NCBI RefSeq assembly: GCF_008304605.1
Contig: NZ_PIJY01000024.1
Location: 857 to 64,856 of the forward strand
DNA length: 64,000 bases
Direction of reading: 5' to 3'
Origin: Oceanobacillus polygoni
GTDB lineage: Bacteria; Bacillota; Bacilli; Bacillales; Amphibacillaceae
In this document: positions 8,910-17,938 of the stretch, in pieces
Numbering within the stretch: the stretch's first letter is position 1
How the letters are laid out: the number at the start of each line of letters is the position of its first letter
Program-made: the position numbers and the translations under genes
Notes under the pieces: generated by a model
Told to the model about the DNA's origin: nothing
The model's database searches: none
The model's input: only the letters and a program-made list of their open reading frames with translations

Positions 8910-9437
8910 TGAATATGGGCATATCTATATGAAATATAGATATAAAAATAATAAAACCAAGGAAGAATAAACACATGATTACTGAATCGGTCGAGGGACT
9001 TGCTTCCTTGGCCCTTTTGTATGAAGAAAAAAACAAAGAGAACCAAGCCAGTTCAGCTACCTTCAAGATGACAGTCGGGAATACATTTGATAAATGTATG
9101 CTATTTTTCTCTGATAACATCATTATAACAAAGTTATAAAAATAAAAAAGATTAACAAAAAGTGTTTTACACATTTTTAATAGGGTACATATACAGTATT
9201 CAATTAATAACCTCTTGGAATAAGAAGGCTAAGGAGGTGGTCGAGAGCGAGGGAAAAAGGGATTTAAACACGCTCGTGACCAAACGGACCGCATCATGCG
9301 CAGCTGTATACAGACGTTGATACATCGGGAAAATAGTGCAGGTTATCCGTTATGGGTACCAAGAGATGTGACAAGGTATAGCTTGTCGTATCTGCCTCAG
9401 CGAATGCCGAAGTCTATCATTATTTTAGGAGGAGATT
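8910..9437. other. Gene-free region with weak hairpin and long structured leader
   Basis: The first part has an inverted repeat ccaaggaag (8957) / cttccttgg (about 9003) followed by cccttttg, a possible long-loop terminator for the EamA gene. From about 9222 to the start at 9438 the sequence becomes locally GC-richer and is full of short stems: acctc/gaggt, gagcg/cgctc, ctgtatacag, acatc/gatgt and gacaag-gtatag-cttgtc at about 9370-9390. No ORF with a family-like sequence is seen. This suggests a structured 5' leader for the secreted protein gene, but it matches none of the riboswitch consensus sequences I know. Confidence 0.4.
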
Positions 9438-10037
9438 ATGTTGAAAAAGAAATGGTTAGCTCTAATACCTGCAGTTATGCTTGTAGCAGTGCAACTTCCC
9501 TATCAAACCGCAGACGCTGCTTCAGAAAATGAAGCGATTCAACTATCGAAATCAGAAATACCACCAGGATATGAAGCGATATTAAATTGGCCACCTGAAG
9601 AGCAGCCAATTGTCAAACAAGGCAGCCAAAGTTTTGAAGCCGAATTTATTCAAGTGATGTTAAATCACTTTGGACTTGAAACAGGAGTTGATGGAGTTTT
9701 TGGTCCACATACTAACGAAAAAGTCCGTCAATTACAAGCTGTTAACGGATTAGTCCCGGACGGAATAGTCGGTGTGGATACATGGACTATATTACTTGAC
9801 GAATATGAAGCAGGGTTGTTTACAGTCGAATCGGCGGTTGCTTATGCAGAGGCTGCTCTTGATAATGATGATCTAGTGTTTAGCAGCAATGGTGTGCTTC
9901 ATGAGGACTCAGATGGAAGCGTATTTTATTCATTAAAAGCACAAAGTCAGGATTTTATTGATGACGGAGGTACTGGCACGGTCAGATTTTATGATGTTTA
10001 TCAAAATGGAGATGTTGTGGAATCTGAACCAAGATAG
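9438..10037 (+). CDS. Secreted peptidoglycan-binding-domain protein
   Basis: The product has 199 residues. A signal peptide (MLKKKW, hydrophobic core, cleavage near ADAASE at about 28) is followed by a PG_binding_1 domain (about 60-115; FIQVMLNHFG, VDGVFGPHTNEKVRQLQ and VPDGIVGVDTWTILL are the family's hallmark repeats). The C-terminal part is acidic with no obvious enzyme. It has no hydrolase domain, so it may be a wall-binding or regulatory protein rather than a lysin. GGAGGAG precedes the ATG. A terminator follows at 10108. The protein lies next to the possible island's right end and has an unusual 200-base leader. Confidence 0.88.
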   Translation: MLKKKWLALIPAVMLVAVQLPYQTADAASENEAIQLSKSEIPPGYEAILNWPPEEQPIVKQGSQSFEAEFIQVMLNHFGLETGVDGVFGPHTNEKVRQLQAVNGLVPDGIVGVDTWTILLDEYEAGLFTVESAVAYAEAALDNDDLVFSSNGVLHEDSDGSVFYSLKAQSQDFIDDGGTGTVRFYDVYQNGDVVESEPR

Positions 10038-10073
10038 ACATCGACTTTATAGATTGAATCATTAAGAGAAAGT

Positions 10074-10090
10074 CCCCGACCACTGGTATC
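10074..10090 (+). repeat. Near-copy of the tRNA-Leu 3' end (att-like)
   Basis: CCCCGACCACTGGTATC matches 783-799 (3' T-arm and acceptor of tRNA-Leu) at 16 of 17 bases. No other part of the tRNA is present here. The two copies face the same way and flank 9.3 kb of accessory genes, as the attL and attR of a tRNA-targeting element would. No integrase remains, so this is only a candidate. Confidence 0.5.
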
Positions 10091-10107
10091 TAAAAATCAG
10101 TAGTATC

Positions 10108-10142
10108 AAGGCTTTCAACGTTTATGTTGAAAGCCTTTTTAA
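10108..10142 (+). terminator. Strong terminator after the PG-binding protein gene
   Basis: Perfect stem aaggctttcaac / gttgaaagcctt followed by a T-run (TTTTT). Confidence 0.9.
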
Positions 10143-10166
10143 CGCAGTAATAACGATAATGGTAAT

Positions 10167-10480
10167 CTATTCGTTTGTACAAAGCGCCAACAAGCGTTTT
10201 AGGTTATCTTCAATAAATTTATTATCGGCACTGTTGATTCAGCGACCTGCAAAATGTCCTCAGATTGACTCGATAGGATTAAAAATAGTATTAGGTATAA
10301 ACTTACCCCCGTATTCGTTATCTTCCACTATGCAGAAGAGATTCGTGTTCTTTGGCATGATACAGACATGCGCTTTAATGCTTTGGAGCGCCGTATCGAA
10401 ATCCCCATTATAGTAGAGATTTGAACTAATATCTGCATTTTGTCCTCATAGCCAGGACCTTGTGGGATTCATCCAAAATT
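10167..10480 (-). pseudogene. Degenerate transposase remnant, possibly IS630 type
   Basis: No intact ORF exists in this 500-base gap, but one minus-strand frame reads without stops for about 58 codons and reaches FNPIESI, then a TGA where the family has Trp (NPIE-x-W). It continues as GHFAGR, a second stop, then 28 more codons to a TAG at 10167. The DLNPIExxW motif marks the C-terminal catalytic region of IS630/Tc1 transposases. The N-terminal half is unrecognisable. The match is short and was made by eye, so this is tentative. Confidence 0.35.
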
Positions 10481-10609
10481 CGGACTTGCATGTTTATACA
10501 CAGATACTATGGCATAAAAATAAGTGGCATTCACCAATCATATTATTTTTCATAGAAGCAGCAAGGGAAATTATCGCTATAGATGTGGAGAACAGCATAG
10601 GATTTACGT

Positions 10610-10646
10610 AAAAAAATAAGGCTCCACATTTACTTATGGGGCCTTT
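10610..10646 (-). terminator. Terminator of the lipoprotein gene
   Basis: On the minus strand aaggccccataagtaaatgtggagccttattttttt: a GC-rich stem followed by a T-rich tract, just after the stop codon. Confidence 0.8.
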
Positions 10647-10657
10647 TATCCGTTTTG

Positions 10658-11206
10658 TTATTCAAAAGTTACACTAACTTCAGCATCTTCTTCATAATCC
10701 ATGTTATCCCAGCTAAATACGTGAAGTAGCATTTCGAAATCTTCATCAAGTGAAGGGATCTCGCCACCTTCATAATCTTGAATAGTTAGTACTGCATCCG
10801 CTAATTTACCACCTGCAACTTCTGTGCTCATGCTAAGTAGCGCTTCATCAACCATTTTTCCATTGATAGACACTTCGCGAGCTTGGAAATCTACTGTGTC
10901 ATCACGTTTATTTTCTACTTCAAATGTAACTTCGATTTTTTCTTCATCCCAAAATTCGTCATAGATTCTTTCAATACTAATTAAAGTTGCTTTAAAGTTC
11001 TCGTTATCTTCAATTTCTTGATTGAATTCATAAAGTTCTTCTTCATTAGCAGCTTCTTCTTCTTTTACTTCTTGCTCTTCACCGGAAGTCTGTTCTGTGT
11101 TTTCTTCGGCAGATTGATCAGAAGATGTACCTGGATCGCTATCGCCACAAGCTGCGAGGAATCCAACTAATAAAATAATAATTCCTAAAAATGATGCTTT
11201 TTTCAT
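10658..11206 (-). CDS. Lipoprotein of unknown function
   Basis: The product has 182 residues, with a lipoprotein signal peptide (MKKASFLG, hydrophobic core, lipobox LAAC at about residue 20). An acidic Ser/Glu-rich linker (about 22-55) leads to a beta-rich domain (about 60-180) with the pattern FEVENKRDDTVDF followed by two more strands, resembling DUF4352/DUF5067-type immunoglobulin-like lipoprotein domains. It would be anchored to the outer face of the membrane. Transcribed alone from a promoter in 11207-11300, with a GGAG-type ribosome site. Confidence 0.82.
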   Translation of the reverse strand: MKKASFLGIIILLVGFLAACGDSDPGTSSDQSAEENTEQTSGEEQEVKEEEAANEEELYEFNQEIEDNENFKATLISIERIYDEFWDEEKIEVTFEVENKRDDTVDFQAREVSINGKMVDEALLSMSTEVAGGKLADAVLTIQDYEGGEIPSLDEDFEMLLHVFSWDNMDYEEDAEVSVTFE

Positions 11207-11600
11207 GGTGCTATTCTCCTTTTATGTAATGATATAAATATATCATATATAGTAAATAAAAGGAAGATAAATATGACTTTAGACATGCATGATAAGAACA
11301 GGTCATTGTAGCAGTTTCATTCATTTTAACCTAGAAGGAAGTAGGGTAATAAAAAAGAATTCGTTGATATTGTCTATTCTGATAAAAGTCTAGTCTTATA
11401 TTTGTATATTAAAGCTTGGTTAGATATCCGAATATTTTGCTTTTAAGTAATGGAGAGGATAATATAATTAAGAAGTAAATGAACGTAGTGAGGAAATGAA
11501 ACTAAAAAAATTTGTATAAAACGCTTTTTAATAATGGAAGGAAAGCCATTCATTGATAAAGAAAGAAATGTAAGTATTTAAAATAAGAAAGGATGTCAAA
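11207..11600. other. Divergent intergenic region, no gene seen
   Basis: AT-rich sequence between the lipoprotein gene (minus) and the UvrA-like gene (plus), presumably holding both promoters. A GAAAGGA ribosome site lies just before 11601. No hairpin or ORF of note was found. Confidence 0.5.
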
Positions 11601-13877
11601 ATGCCTAAAGCAAATGATGAAATAATGTTAAGAGGGCTAAAAGAAAATAATCTAAAAAATATTGATTTAAACATACCAAAAGGAAAAATCATTGTATTTA
11701 CTGGTCTTTCAGGCTCGGGAAAAAGCTCAATTGTTTTTGATACATTAGCAACAGAAAGTAGAAGACAAATGACGTTAAACTATCCTCACTATCTCAGATA
11801 TCAAATGCCAAGATACGAAAGACCTCACGCAGATCTTATGCAAAATTTAAGTCCAGTTGTAGTAGTAGAGCAAAGAGCTGTGGGAGGCAATTCTCGCTCA
11901 ACAGTTGGCACCTATATGGATATACATCCTTTAACTAGACTTTTATTTTCAAGAATAGGAAAACCATCAATAGGTTCTGCTAACGAGTTTTCGAGCCAAA
12001 GCTCCTTTGGTAGGTGTCGAAAGTGTAGTGGATTTGGGGAGGTAGTTACGCCAGACCTAAATAAGATAATCGATTTCGATAAGTCACTTCGAAATTATGC
12101 AGTGAAATTCAAGCCATTGTCGCCTTCAGGTTGGCAAGGTAACTGGATGATGACCTGCGGATTATTTGATCCAGATAAACCGATAAAGGACTACTCGGAA
12201 GAAAAACGTCACCTGCTATTACATGGTCCCCCAGAAGGTGAAAAAGTCAATGCACCGTTTCACACAAAAAACGGACCTCAAAGGCATGATTGGGATGGGA
12301 TATTGCCTAGATTTACGCGCCTTTATATCAATAGAGACGTCTCCAAGCTAAAAGGAGTATCCCAAGATGACATCTTAGCAGTATCAACACGGGTCTTTTG
12401 CCCAACCTGCAAAGGTTCAGGCCTAAACCTAAAGGTATTAGAATGTAGAATAAATGGTTTAAATATAGCAGAATACGATCAATTAGAGCTTACAGAACTA
12501 CTGGAAGAACTAAAGAACATAAAAGATCCATTGGGGGAATATATAGCATTGCAAGCAATCCCACATATTAAACAACTAGTAGAAATGGGATTAGGATATT
12601 TGAGCTTATCAAGGAAAATGGGAACCCTATCCGGAGGAGAAGCTCAAAGAGTAAAAATAGCTCGCCATTTAGGGAGCAGTTTAAACAATATCACGTATAT
12701 TTTCGACGAACCAAGTGCTGGTCTCCATCCAGAAGAAGTGGATATGTTAATACAGATGCTGAAAAGTCTGAAAGAGCAACATAATACGGTAATTATAATA
12801 GAACACGATTTGTCTGTAATAAAAGTAGCGGATGAAATAATAGAGATGGGGCCAGGAGCAGGTGTAGATGGAGGCGAAGTTGTCTATCAAGGAAAATTAA
12901 CACGACTAAAAAAATCTCCAACTGCAACACATCTAAATCACAAGTTAAAAATAAACAAAAATCCAAGGAATAGCAACGATTATTTTACAATAAATAGAGC
13001 AAGTAATCATAACTTAAAAAATATAAGTGTAAATCTCCCTAAAAATGTCTTAGTCTCTATATGTGGCGTATCTGGTTCAGGTAAAAGCTCTTTAATGATG
13101 GAGGCATTCCCTGAAATTTATCCAGAAACCATCATGGTCGGGCAAGGAAGTATAGGAATCTCCAGTCGTTCGACACTAGCTACTTATATGGGAATAATGG
13201 ATGATATTCGTTCCATATTTTCAAAAGAAACAGGACAACCAGCAGGTTTGTTCAGCTTTAACTCTTCAGGTGCATGTCTTGTCTGTAAAGGAAAAGGTGT
13301 CATTAAACCAGACGTAGCATTTGCAGATCCTGTGACAATTGCATGTGAAGCATGTGGTGGAACGAGATATTCAGACGAAGCGCTGTCCTATCGATATCAG
13401 GAAAAAAATATAGTGGAGATTTTAGAGCTAACGATCGATCAGGCTATGAGCTATTTTAAAATACCAAAGATCATAAAAAGAGTGAATACGCTAAAAGAAG
13501 TAGGATTAGGGTATCTAACTTTAGGACAAACGACAAGTTCTCTAAGTGGGGGGGAAACACAACGTCTGAAACTTGCAAGCCACTTACAAAAAGAAGGACA
13601 AGTCTATCTGTTAGACGAGCCGTCCTTAGGATTGCACACAAAAGATAATGGAAAGCTCTTAGAGGTATTTCAAAATTTTGTAAATAGAGGTAACTCTGTT
13701 ATCATAATTGAACACAATTTAGACTTTATTGCGGCAAGTGATTGGGTTATAGAGATGGGTTCAGGGGGAGGAAAACAAGGTGGGGAAATTATATTTGAAG
13801 GAACTCCGGAAGAGATGTTGCATGCTGAAACATTGACAGCGAAGTGGTTAAAGGATGGAGTTAGAAATCCTGTTTAA
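11601..13877 (+). CDS. UvrA-like ABC ATPase (class without the full UvrB-binding region)
   Basis: The 758-residue product has two UvrA-type ABC modules: Walker A motifs GLSGSGKSS (near residue 35) and GVSGSGKSS (near 497), signatures LSGGEAQR and LSGGETQR, and Walker B-type FDEPSAGLHP and LDEPSLGLHT. Two CxxC zinc modules (CRKCSG with CPTCKG, and CLVCKG with CEACGG) are present. True UvrA is about 940-960 residues, so this is one of the shorter paralogues found near drug-resistance genes, possibly acting on DNA adducts or giving resistance to DNA-binding antibiotics. It is monocistronic. Housekeeping uvrA is expected elsewhere beside uvrB. Confidence 0.9.
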   Translation: MPKANDEIMLRGLKENNLKNIDLNIPKGKIIVFTGLSGSGKSSIVFDTLATESRRQMTLNYPHYLRYQMPRYERPHADLMQNLSPVVVVEQRAVGGNSRSTVGTYMDIHPLTRLLFSRIGKPSIGSANEFSSQSSFGRCRKCSGFGEVVTPDLNKIIDFDKSLRNYAVKFKPLSPSGWQGNWMMTCGLFDPDKPIKDYSEEKRHLLLHGPPEGEKVNAPFHTKNGPQRHDWDGILPRFTRLYINRDVSKLKGVSQDDILAVSTRVFCPTCKGSGLNLKVLECRINGLNIAEYDQLELTELLEELKNIKDPLGEYIALQAIPHIKQLVEMGLGYLSLSRKMGTLSGGEAQRVKIARHLGSSLNNITYIFDEPSAGLHPEEVDMLIQMLKSLKEQHNTVIIIEHDLSVIKVADEIIEMGPGAGVDGGEVVYQGKLTRLKKSPTATHLNHKLKINKNPRNSNDYFTINRASNHNLKNISVNLPKNVLVSICGVSGSGKSSLMMEAFPEIYPETIMVGQGSIGISSRSTLATYMGIMDDIRSIFSKETGQPAGLFSFNSSGACLVCKGKGVIKPDVAFADPVTIACEACGGTRYSDEALSYRYQEKNIVEILELTIDQAMSYFKIPKIIKRVNTLKEVGLGYLTLGQTTSSLSGGETQRLKLASHLQKEGQVYLLDEPSLGLHTKDNGKLLEVFQNFVNRGNSVIIIEHNLDFIAASDWVIEMGSGGGKQGGEIIFEGTPEEMLHAETLTAKWLKDGVRNPV

Positions 13878-13940
13878 TGTCTATTCTTAAATTTAACGTC
13901 CTATAGAGCTAACAGAAGTAAAAAAAGAAGCATTCTTTTA

Positions 13941-13978
13941 GTCATTAATCTGTAAAAGTTTAATGGCTTTTTTGCTGT
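13941..13978 (+). terminator. Terminator after the UvrA-like gene
   Basis: Stem agtcattaa / ttaatggct (one G-T pair) followed by TTTTTT. Confidence 0.75.
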
Positions 13979-14049
13979 TGAATTTTTAAATAAATTATGG
14001 GAGTAACAGGCATATTCAAAGGGAATGTGTTCTTCAGGAGGGATTTATA

Positions 14050-14523
14050 ATGACAGCAATTACACATATAGGTTTATCCGTTCCGGATATTGAGGCAGCT
14101 ATCAAGTGGTATGGGGAGGTCTTAGGTTTCAAATTAATTGCTGGGCCATATACCTTTGTCTCGGATTTAGAAAAGGAACCTAATATGACCAATGACTTAT
14201 TGGGGAAAGACATCAAAACAATGAGGAATGCTCATTTGATTTCGCAGAATCAGGTTGGCCTTGAGCTTTTTGAATTTCAGGAACCAAAAATGGAAGACAA
14301 AGGGAAGCAGGATTATCAAGGCTATTTTCATATCTGTTTAATAGCGGATAACATGGAAGAACTTGCGGATAAAATTGCAAATTCAGGTGGGAAAAAGCGG
14401 AGTGATATTTGGAATACATGGGAAGGGAAGCCCTATTATTTAGTCTATTGTGAAGATCCATTTGGAAATATAATTGAACTCTACAGCCATAGTACTGAGA
14501 CTATGTATGCCAATAAGGAATAA
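14050..14523 (+). CDS. VOC (glyoxalase/bleomycin-resistance/dioxygenase) family protein
   Basis: The product has 157 residues in the beta-alpha-beta-beta-beta vicinal oxygen chelate fold: it opens ITHIGLSVPDIEAAIKWYG with a metal-ligand His, has a second module HICLIADNMEELADKI, and ends DPFGNIIELYS with the conserved Glu ligand. Lactoylglutathione-lyase-like annotation is common, but VOC proteins cover many reactions, so the substrate is open. It is a monocistron with a CAGGAGG ribosome site, convergent with the HpaB-type gene. Confidence 0.88.
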   Translation: MTAITHIGLSVPDIEAAIKWYGEVLGFKLIAGPYTFVSDLEKEPNMTNDLLGKDIKTMRNAHLISQNQVGLELFEFQEPKMEDKGKQDYQGYFHICLIADNMEELADKIANSGGKKRSDIWNTWEGKPYYLVYCEDPFGNIIELYSHSTETMYANKE

Positions 14524-14579
14524 ACGTTTCAGCATATTAGGAACTTACCTTGGTTAATCAAGTAAATTAGATGATTACA

Positions 14580-14612
14580 CAGAATCTGGCTTATTAGGCC
14601 AGATTCAAATAA
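14580..14612. terminator. Bidirectional terminator between convergent genes
   Basis: gaatctggc ttatta ggccagattc, between the stop codons of the VOC and HpaB-type genes. It has only a weak T-run but is suitably placed for both. Confidence 0.65.
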
Positions 14613-14614
14613 CT

Positions 14615-16057
14615 TCAATCCATCCCCAAAAAAGTCTTTACTCGTTTTACATAGGCTTCCTTATCATACGAAAAATACAAACCACTAGATAACCGGATTG
14701 GATCACCAAAGAAAAATCGTTCATATTGGGTTTCCCGTGTACCAAAGGCACTCATTGTCATTTCCCAAGCTAAGCGGAAAATCTTGACACGTGATTCAGC
14801 ATCATCGGCTTTCGATTGCAAATATTGATCCAAGTCTTTTCTTAGTGATGATCGAAATGCCTGTTCCGTTGGGATCGACATCAATCCACTGGCTCCTAGT
14901 TGCTGGATAATTTCACCGAATCTTGCATAGGCCCGTGGAAATACATTACAAGCTACCTGTAGCGTTTTTTGATTAGGTCTCATGAATCCCCATTCATCCA
15001 ATTCAGCTTCAACTTCTGCTTTGATAATCAATGCTTTCATAGTTTCCAATGCAACGATAATTTCTGATACCTTTTCCTGAACATGTTGGTAGTCACTAAT
15101 ATTGATAGTATCAATGATTGATTGAGCTACACCTAAGACAAATTCAGTTTTAACGATCTGTCTGGATACAGCCTGATGTAAAGTGAACGGCAAAAATGAA
15201 CTAGCATCCATGAAAGTATTAGAGACTTGTATGTTATTGTAATAAAACACGCGTTCCCAGGGAACAAGTACATTATCGAAAACTACAATCGTATCCATTT
15301 CTTCATAGCGTGAACTTAATGGATAGTTAAATGTGGAATCACCGCCAACAAATGATTCCCGGCAGATAAATTTCAAACCTTTTGTATTACTGGGGATGGA
15401 AAATGCAAAACCATTTGCCTTATCTTGGATTCCGCCTGCCGAAAATACAACGATTTCATCTGTTATCCCACCCTGTGTTGCCAATAGCCTAGCCCCTTTA
15501 ACAAGGATACCTTCATCTGTTTTGTCTATAACTTTTGTGGCAATTGGTTCATCATCTTCATCTTCAAAATAAAATTGTTCACGATTGACTTGTGGGTTTA
15601 CAAATGTATGTGTCATGGAAATGTCGTTTTCACGGGCATATTCATAAAAGGATAATAAATGCTCGGGGAAACAGTTTTCCTTTCCTTTTAAAAGGTCTAT
15701 GGATGATGCAAGTGCCATCATCACCGTATTCATATAGTCTGGACTTCTTCCCATCATGCCATTAGTTGACATAGCCCATTGTTGAACCATCTTTCTTCTT
15801 TTTACCAGATCCTCTTTCGTCTTTGGCTGCAAATAGGACATCCCAACGTGCTCACTAGTTGATGGAGAAGAATAGGTCATGATAGCTTGTAATGATTTAT
15901 CATGCTGTAAATCATATAATGCAGCTTGACTCCTCATAACCCCTTTAAATGCTGGGTGCTCAGAGACTTTTCCTTCGATCGGATGGCCATCTACCCATAT
16001 ATCCATTTGCAGACGATCGATTCGATCAATATATTCACTCCCCGTAATGATTGACAT
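14615..16057 (-). CDS. hpaB: HpaB-family 4-hydroxyphenylacetate 3-monooxygenase, oxygenase component
   Basis: The 480-residue product matches the flavin-dependent hydroxylase family of HpaB/PvcC: MTHTFVNPQVNR, the flavin-binding region around LLATQGGITDEIVVF, and PWERVFYYN are typical. These enzymes hydroxylate a phenol ring using FADH2 supplied by a separate reductase (HpaC). No reductase or meta-cleavage genes are adjacent, so the reductase must be shared or encoded elsewhere, and the true phenolic substrate is uncertain. GGGGTG site precedes the ATG. The 16058-16499 gap upstream is likely its promoter region. Confidence 0.9.
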   Translation of the reverse strand: MSIITGSEYIDRIDRLQMDIWVDGHPIEGKVSEHPAFKGVMRSQAALYDLQHDKSLQAIMTYSSPSTSEHVGMSYLQPKTKEDLVKRRKMVQQWAMSTNGMMGRSPDYMNTVMMALASSIDLLKGKENCFPEHLLSFYEYARENDISMTHTFVNPQVNREQFYFEDEDDEPIATKVIDKTDEGILVKGARLLATQGGITDEIVVFSAGGIQDKANGFAFSIPSNTKGLKFICRESFVGGDSTFNYPLSSRYEEMDTIVVFDNVLVPWERVFYYNNIQVSNTFMDASSFLPFTLHQAVSRQIVKTEFVLGVAQSIIDTINISDYQHVQEKVSEIIVALETMKALIIKAEVEAELDEWGFMRPNQKTLQVACNVFPRAYARFGEIIQQLGASGLMSIPTEQAFRSSLRKDLDQYLQSKADDAESRVKIFRLAWEMTMSAFGTRETQYERFFFGDPIRLSSGLYFSYDKEAYVKRVKTFLGMD

Positions 16058-16499
16058 ATATTCACCCCTTATGATTTTTACAGAGTATAATCAAACGCCT
16101 ATGCCATTTTATTCGGATTGTATTCGGATGTTACTGTTTTTAAATTCATTCCATGTTCATTTCTGAGGATAAACACTGGCGATATGTAACATCTCTATTT
16201 TTTCACAGGTGAATCAATGGAGAAATTCAACTATTTTCGAACAGGCTATTAACAGTATTGGATAAGGTGTTAAAGGTGTTTTCTTCTAAAATGACAATGC
16301 AACTGACACCGGGTTTTCTATTATTATATGAAAAAGAACTTTAATATTGAGGCTGAAAAACAGCCTGATTTAGCCATTAATCATTGATATAACAGCAAAA
16401 ATGACGTACCCAGTTCATACGTCATTTGATCTGTCATTTAATTTATATGCGCCTAAAAACGGACCCTTTGACTTAGCCAGCACCCTTTTTTACGCGAAT
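16058..16499. other. Intergenic region with one terminator
   Basis: The 442 bases lie between two minus-strand genes. They contain the hairpin described at 16393-16432 and otherwise AT-rich sequence that probably holds the hpaB promoter. I found no ORF with a plausible ribosome site. Confidence 0.5.
16393..16432 (-). terminator. Terminator of the queC-transporter operon
   Basis: On the minus strand aaatgacgta / tacgtcattt followed by ttg; the T-run is on the minus side, about 70 bases after the transporter stop. Confidence 0.7.
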
Positions 16500-17042
16500 T
16501 TAGCCCACTGTTACTCGTCTTGCTCTCACCACATACACCTGATTTAGAATTAGTGCTCCAATTAGCTGAATAACGGTTTTCGCAATTACCTGCCCTAAAA
16601 TCGCTGCTGGAACGGCCTCCCAAGGGATAAATCCTGCACCTAGTGGACTTAATCCAACAATAACGAAAACGACTGAATCTAGCAGTCCGCCGACAATCCC
16701 ACTATAAAATACGCGCCATGCGATTGGCAGTTTTAATCTCGTATAAATCTCTGTATCTGCCGTTTCGGAAATAATAAAAGAAAGGGCAGAGGCTGCAACA
16801 ATCATTAGTGTATCTCCAAGTAAAAAGGAAACTAGACCAGATAAAATTAGGGCTGTAAGAATGAATAAATAGGTCTTTGATCTTCCGTATTTGTTTTGCA
16901 CCAAGTCACGAAAGATAAATGTCGCACCGATTAGAAATGTTCCCATTGGAATGATAAAAACACCAATCTCTAAAGGCATCATTGCCGCAGTGATGACATT
17001 AGCCGTGACAATTGAAATTAAATAAAAGAATACACGTACCAT
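16500..17042 (-). CDS. Queuosine-precursor transporter, VUT/YhhQ (Vut_1) family
   Basis: The 180-residue protein has about five or six hydrophobic helices with the family pattern of YhhQ-type proteins (IIPMGTFLIGATFIFRDLV, then ISETADTEIYTRL, then SGIVGGLLDSVVFV). These take up queuine precursors such as preQ0 or preQ1. It ends the queC operon: its start is 1 base from the queC stop on the same strand, so both are cotranscribed under the preQ1 riboswitches. Its pairing with queC, without queD, queE or queF here, suggests salvage plus partial synthesis, unless those genes lie elsewhere. Confidence 0.9.
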   Translation of the reverse strand: MVRVFFYLISIVTANVITAAMMPLEIGVFIIPMGTFLIGATFIFRDLVQNKYGRSKTYLFILTALILSGLVSFLLGDTLMIVAASALSFIISETADTEIYTRLKLPIAWRVFYSGIVGGLLDSVVFVIVGLSPLGAGFIPWEAVPAAILGQVIAKTVIQLIGALILNQVYVVRARRVTVG

Positions 17043-17043
17043 A

Positions 17044-17703
17044 TTATTTCTCTCCCTTTTTCAGCAAGTATTGCTCTAAACCATTATGACGAAGCTTACA
17101 AGCTGGACACGCACCACAGCCGTCAGCCTTGATGCCGTTATAGCAGGTCAAAGTCTTTTCCCGAATTACATCTAATACACCTAACCCATCTGACAATTCC
17201 CAGACTTCCTTTTTATCCAACCACATTAACGGAGTATGGATTTCAAACGGTTCATCGATTGCCAGATTTAGCGTTACATTTAATGATTTAATAAAACTAT
17301 CTCGGCAATCTGGATAGCCACTAAAATCCGTTTGACTAACCCCTGTCACTAGATGTTTTGCACCAACTTGTTTTGCTAACACACCAGCGAAGGATAGAAA
17401 AAGTAAATTTCTACCTGGTACGAATGTGTTAGGGAGTTCCGTTTCATCGCCTTCAGCTACGTCAATATCATCCCGCGTTAAGGCATTGGGTGCCAATTGA
17501 TGCAGCAGCGACATATCTAAAATATGATGTTTTACACCAAGATCTTCTGCAATCTCTTTCGCACATTCAATTTCTAATTTATGGCGTTGACCATAATCAA
17601 ACGTAACCGTTTCAACATCTTTAAATTGTTCCTTTGCCCAGAATAAACAGGTCGTGCTGTCCTGTCCTCCGCTAAAGACAACAATGGCTTTATCTTTCTT
17701 CAT
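17044..17703 (-). CDS. queC: 7-cyano-7-deazaguanine synthase QueC
   Basis: The 219-residue product is a PP-loop ATPase ([16 protein letters not shown] at residues 7-22) with the C-terminal Cys4 zinc site ([19 protein letters not shown]). QueC converts 7-carboxy-7-deazaguanine plus ammonia and ATP to preQ0, on the queuosine pathway. A GAAGGAG ribosome site precedes the ATG. It is the first gene after two preQ1-I riboswitches and is followed immediately by a queuosine-precursor transporter. Family length and motifs are complete. Confidence 0.97.
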   Translation of the reverse strand: MKKDKAIVVFSGGQDSTTCLFWAKEQFKDVETVTFDYGQRHKLEIECAKEIAEDLGVKHHILDMSLLHQLAPNALTRDDIDVAEGDETELPNTFVPGRNLLFLSFAGVLAKQVGAKHLVTGVSQTDFSGYPDCRDSFIKSLNVTLNLAIDEPFEIHTPLMWLDKKEVWELSDGLGVLDVIREKTLTCYNGIKADGCGACPACKLRHNGLEQYLLKKGEK

Positions 17704-17719
17704 GTAAAAACTCCTTCTC

Positions 17720-17753
17720 CAAAAGAAAAAACAGCACTAAGAAATGCTGTTTT
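17720..17753 (-). terminator. Riboswitch-controlled terminator before queC
   Basis: On the minus strand aaaacagca / tgctgtttttt, then ctttt. The 5' part overlaps the ctaagaaa...ttcttag alternative hairpin, so the preQ1 aptamer just upstream can decide between termination and read-through. Confidence 0.8.
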
Positions 17754-17787
17754 CTTAGTTTTTTATAGAGGGTAGCTAAAACCTCTT
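17754..17787 (-). promoter_or_regulatory. PreQ1-I riboswitch (proximal copy)
   Basis: The minus strand reads agaggttttagctaccct then ctataaaaaactaag, the class I preQ1 consensus: P1 agagg/cctct, an A-rich tail, and a P2 pseudoknot between ttag in the loop and ctaa at the 3' end. The queC terminator follows directly. Ligand binding would stabilise the pseudoknot and favour termination. Confidence 0.93.
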
Positions 17788-17938
17788 TGTATTCATTTTA
17801 ATGCATATATTCTTCCTGAAATATGTATGACCATATCCTTATACGTTCCCGATTTTAAACAGCAATGGCCAATCAAAATTTGAAGACTAACAATACATGG
17901 ACACTTTGTTACCACGAATTGTGTAATCCTTTTAAACC

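Noticed and set aside
9222-9437. c-di-AMP (ydaO) riboswitch before the wall-binding protein
   Set aside because: The position and target fit, but the GGGGAnCC, GGGUGAAU and GACAGCUAACC-type landmarks are missing.
9296-9532. 78-residue plus-strand ORF overlapping the leader and start of the PG-binding gene
   Set aside because: Poor amino acid composition, no ribosome site, and it overlaps a gene with a clear signal peptide and domain. It is treated as part of the leader region.
10159-10413. 84-residue plus-strand ORF
   Set aside because: No ribosome site or domain. The opposite strand shows the better, though broken, transposase-like frame.
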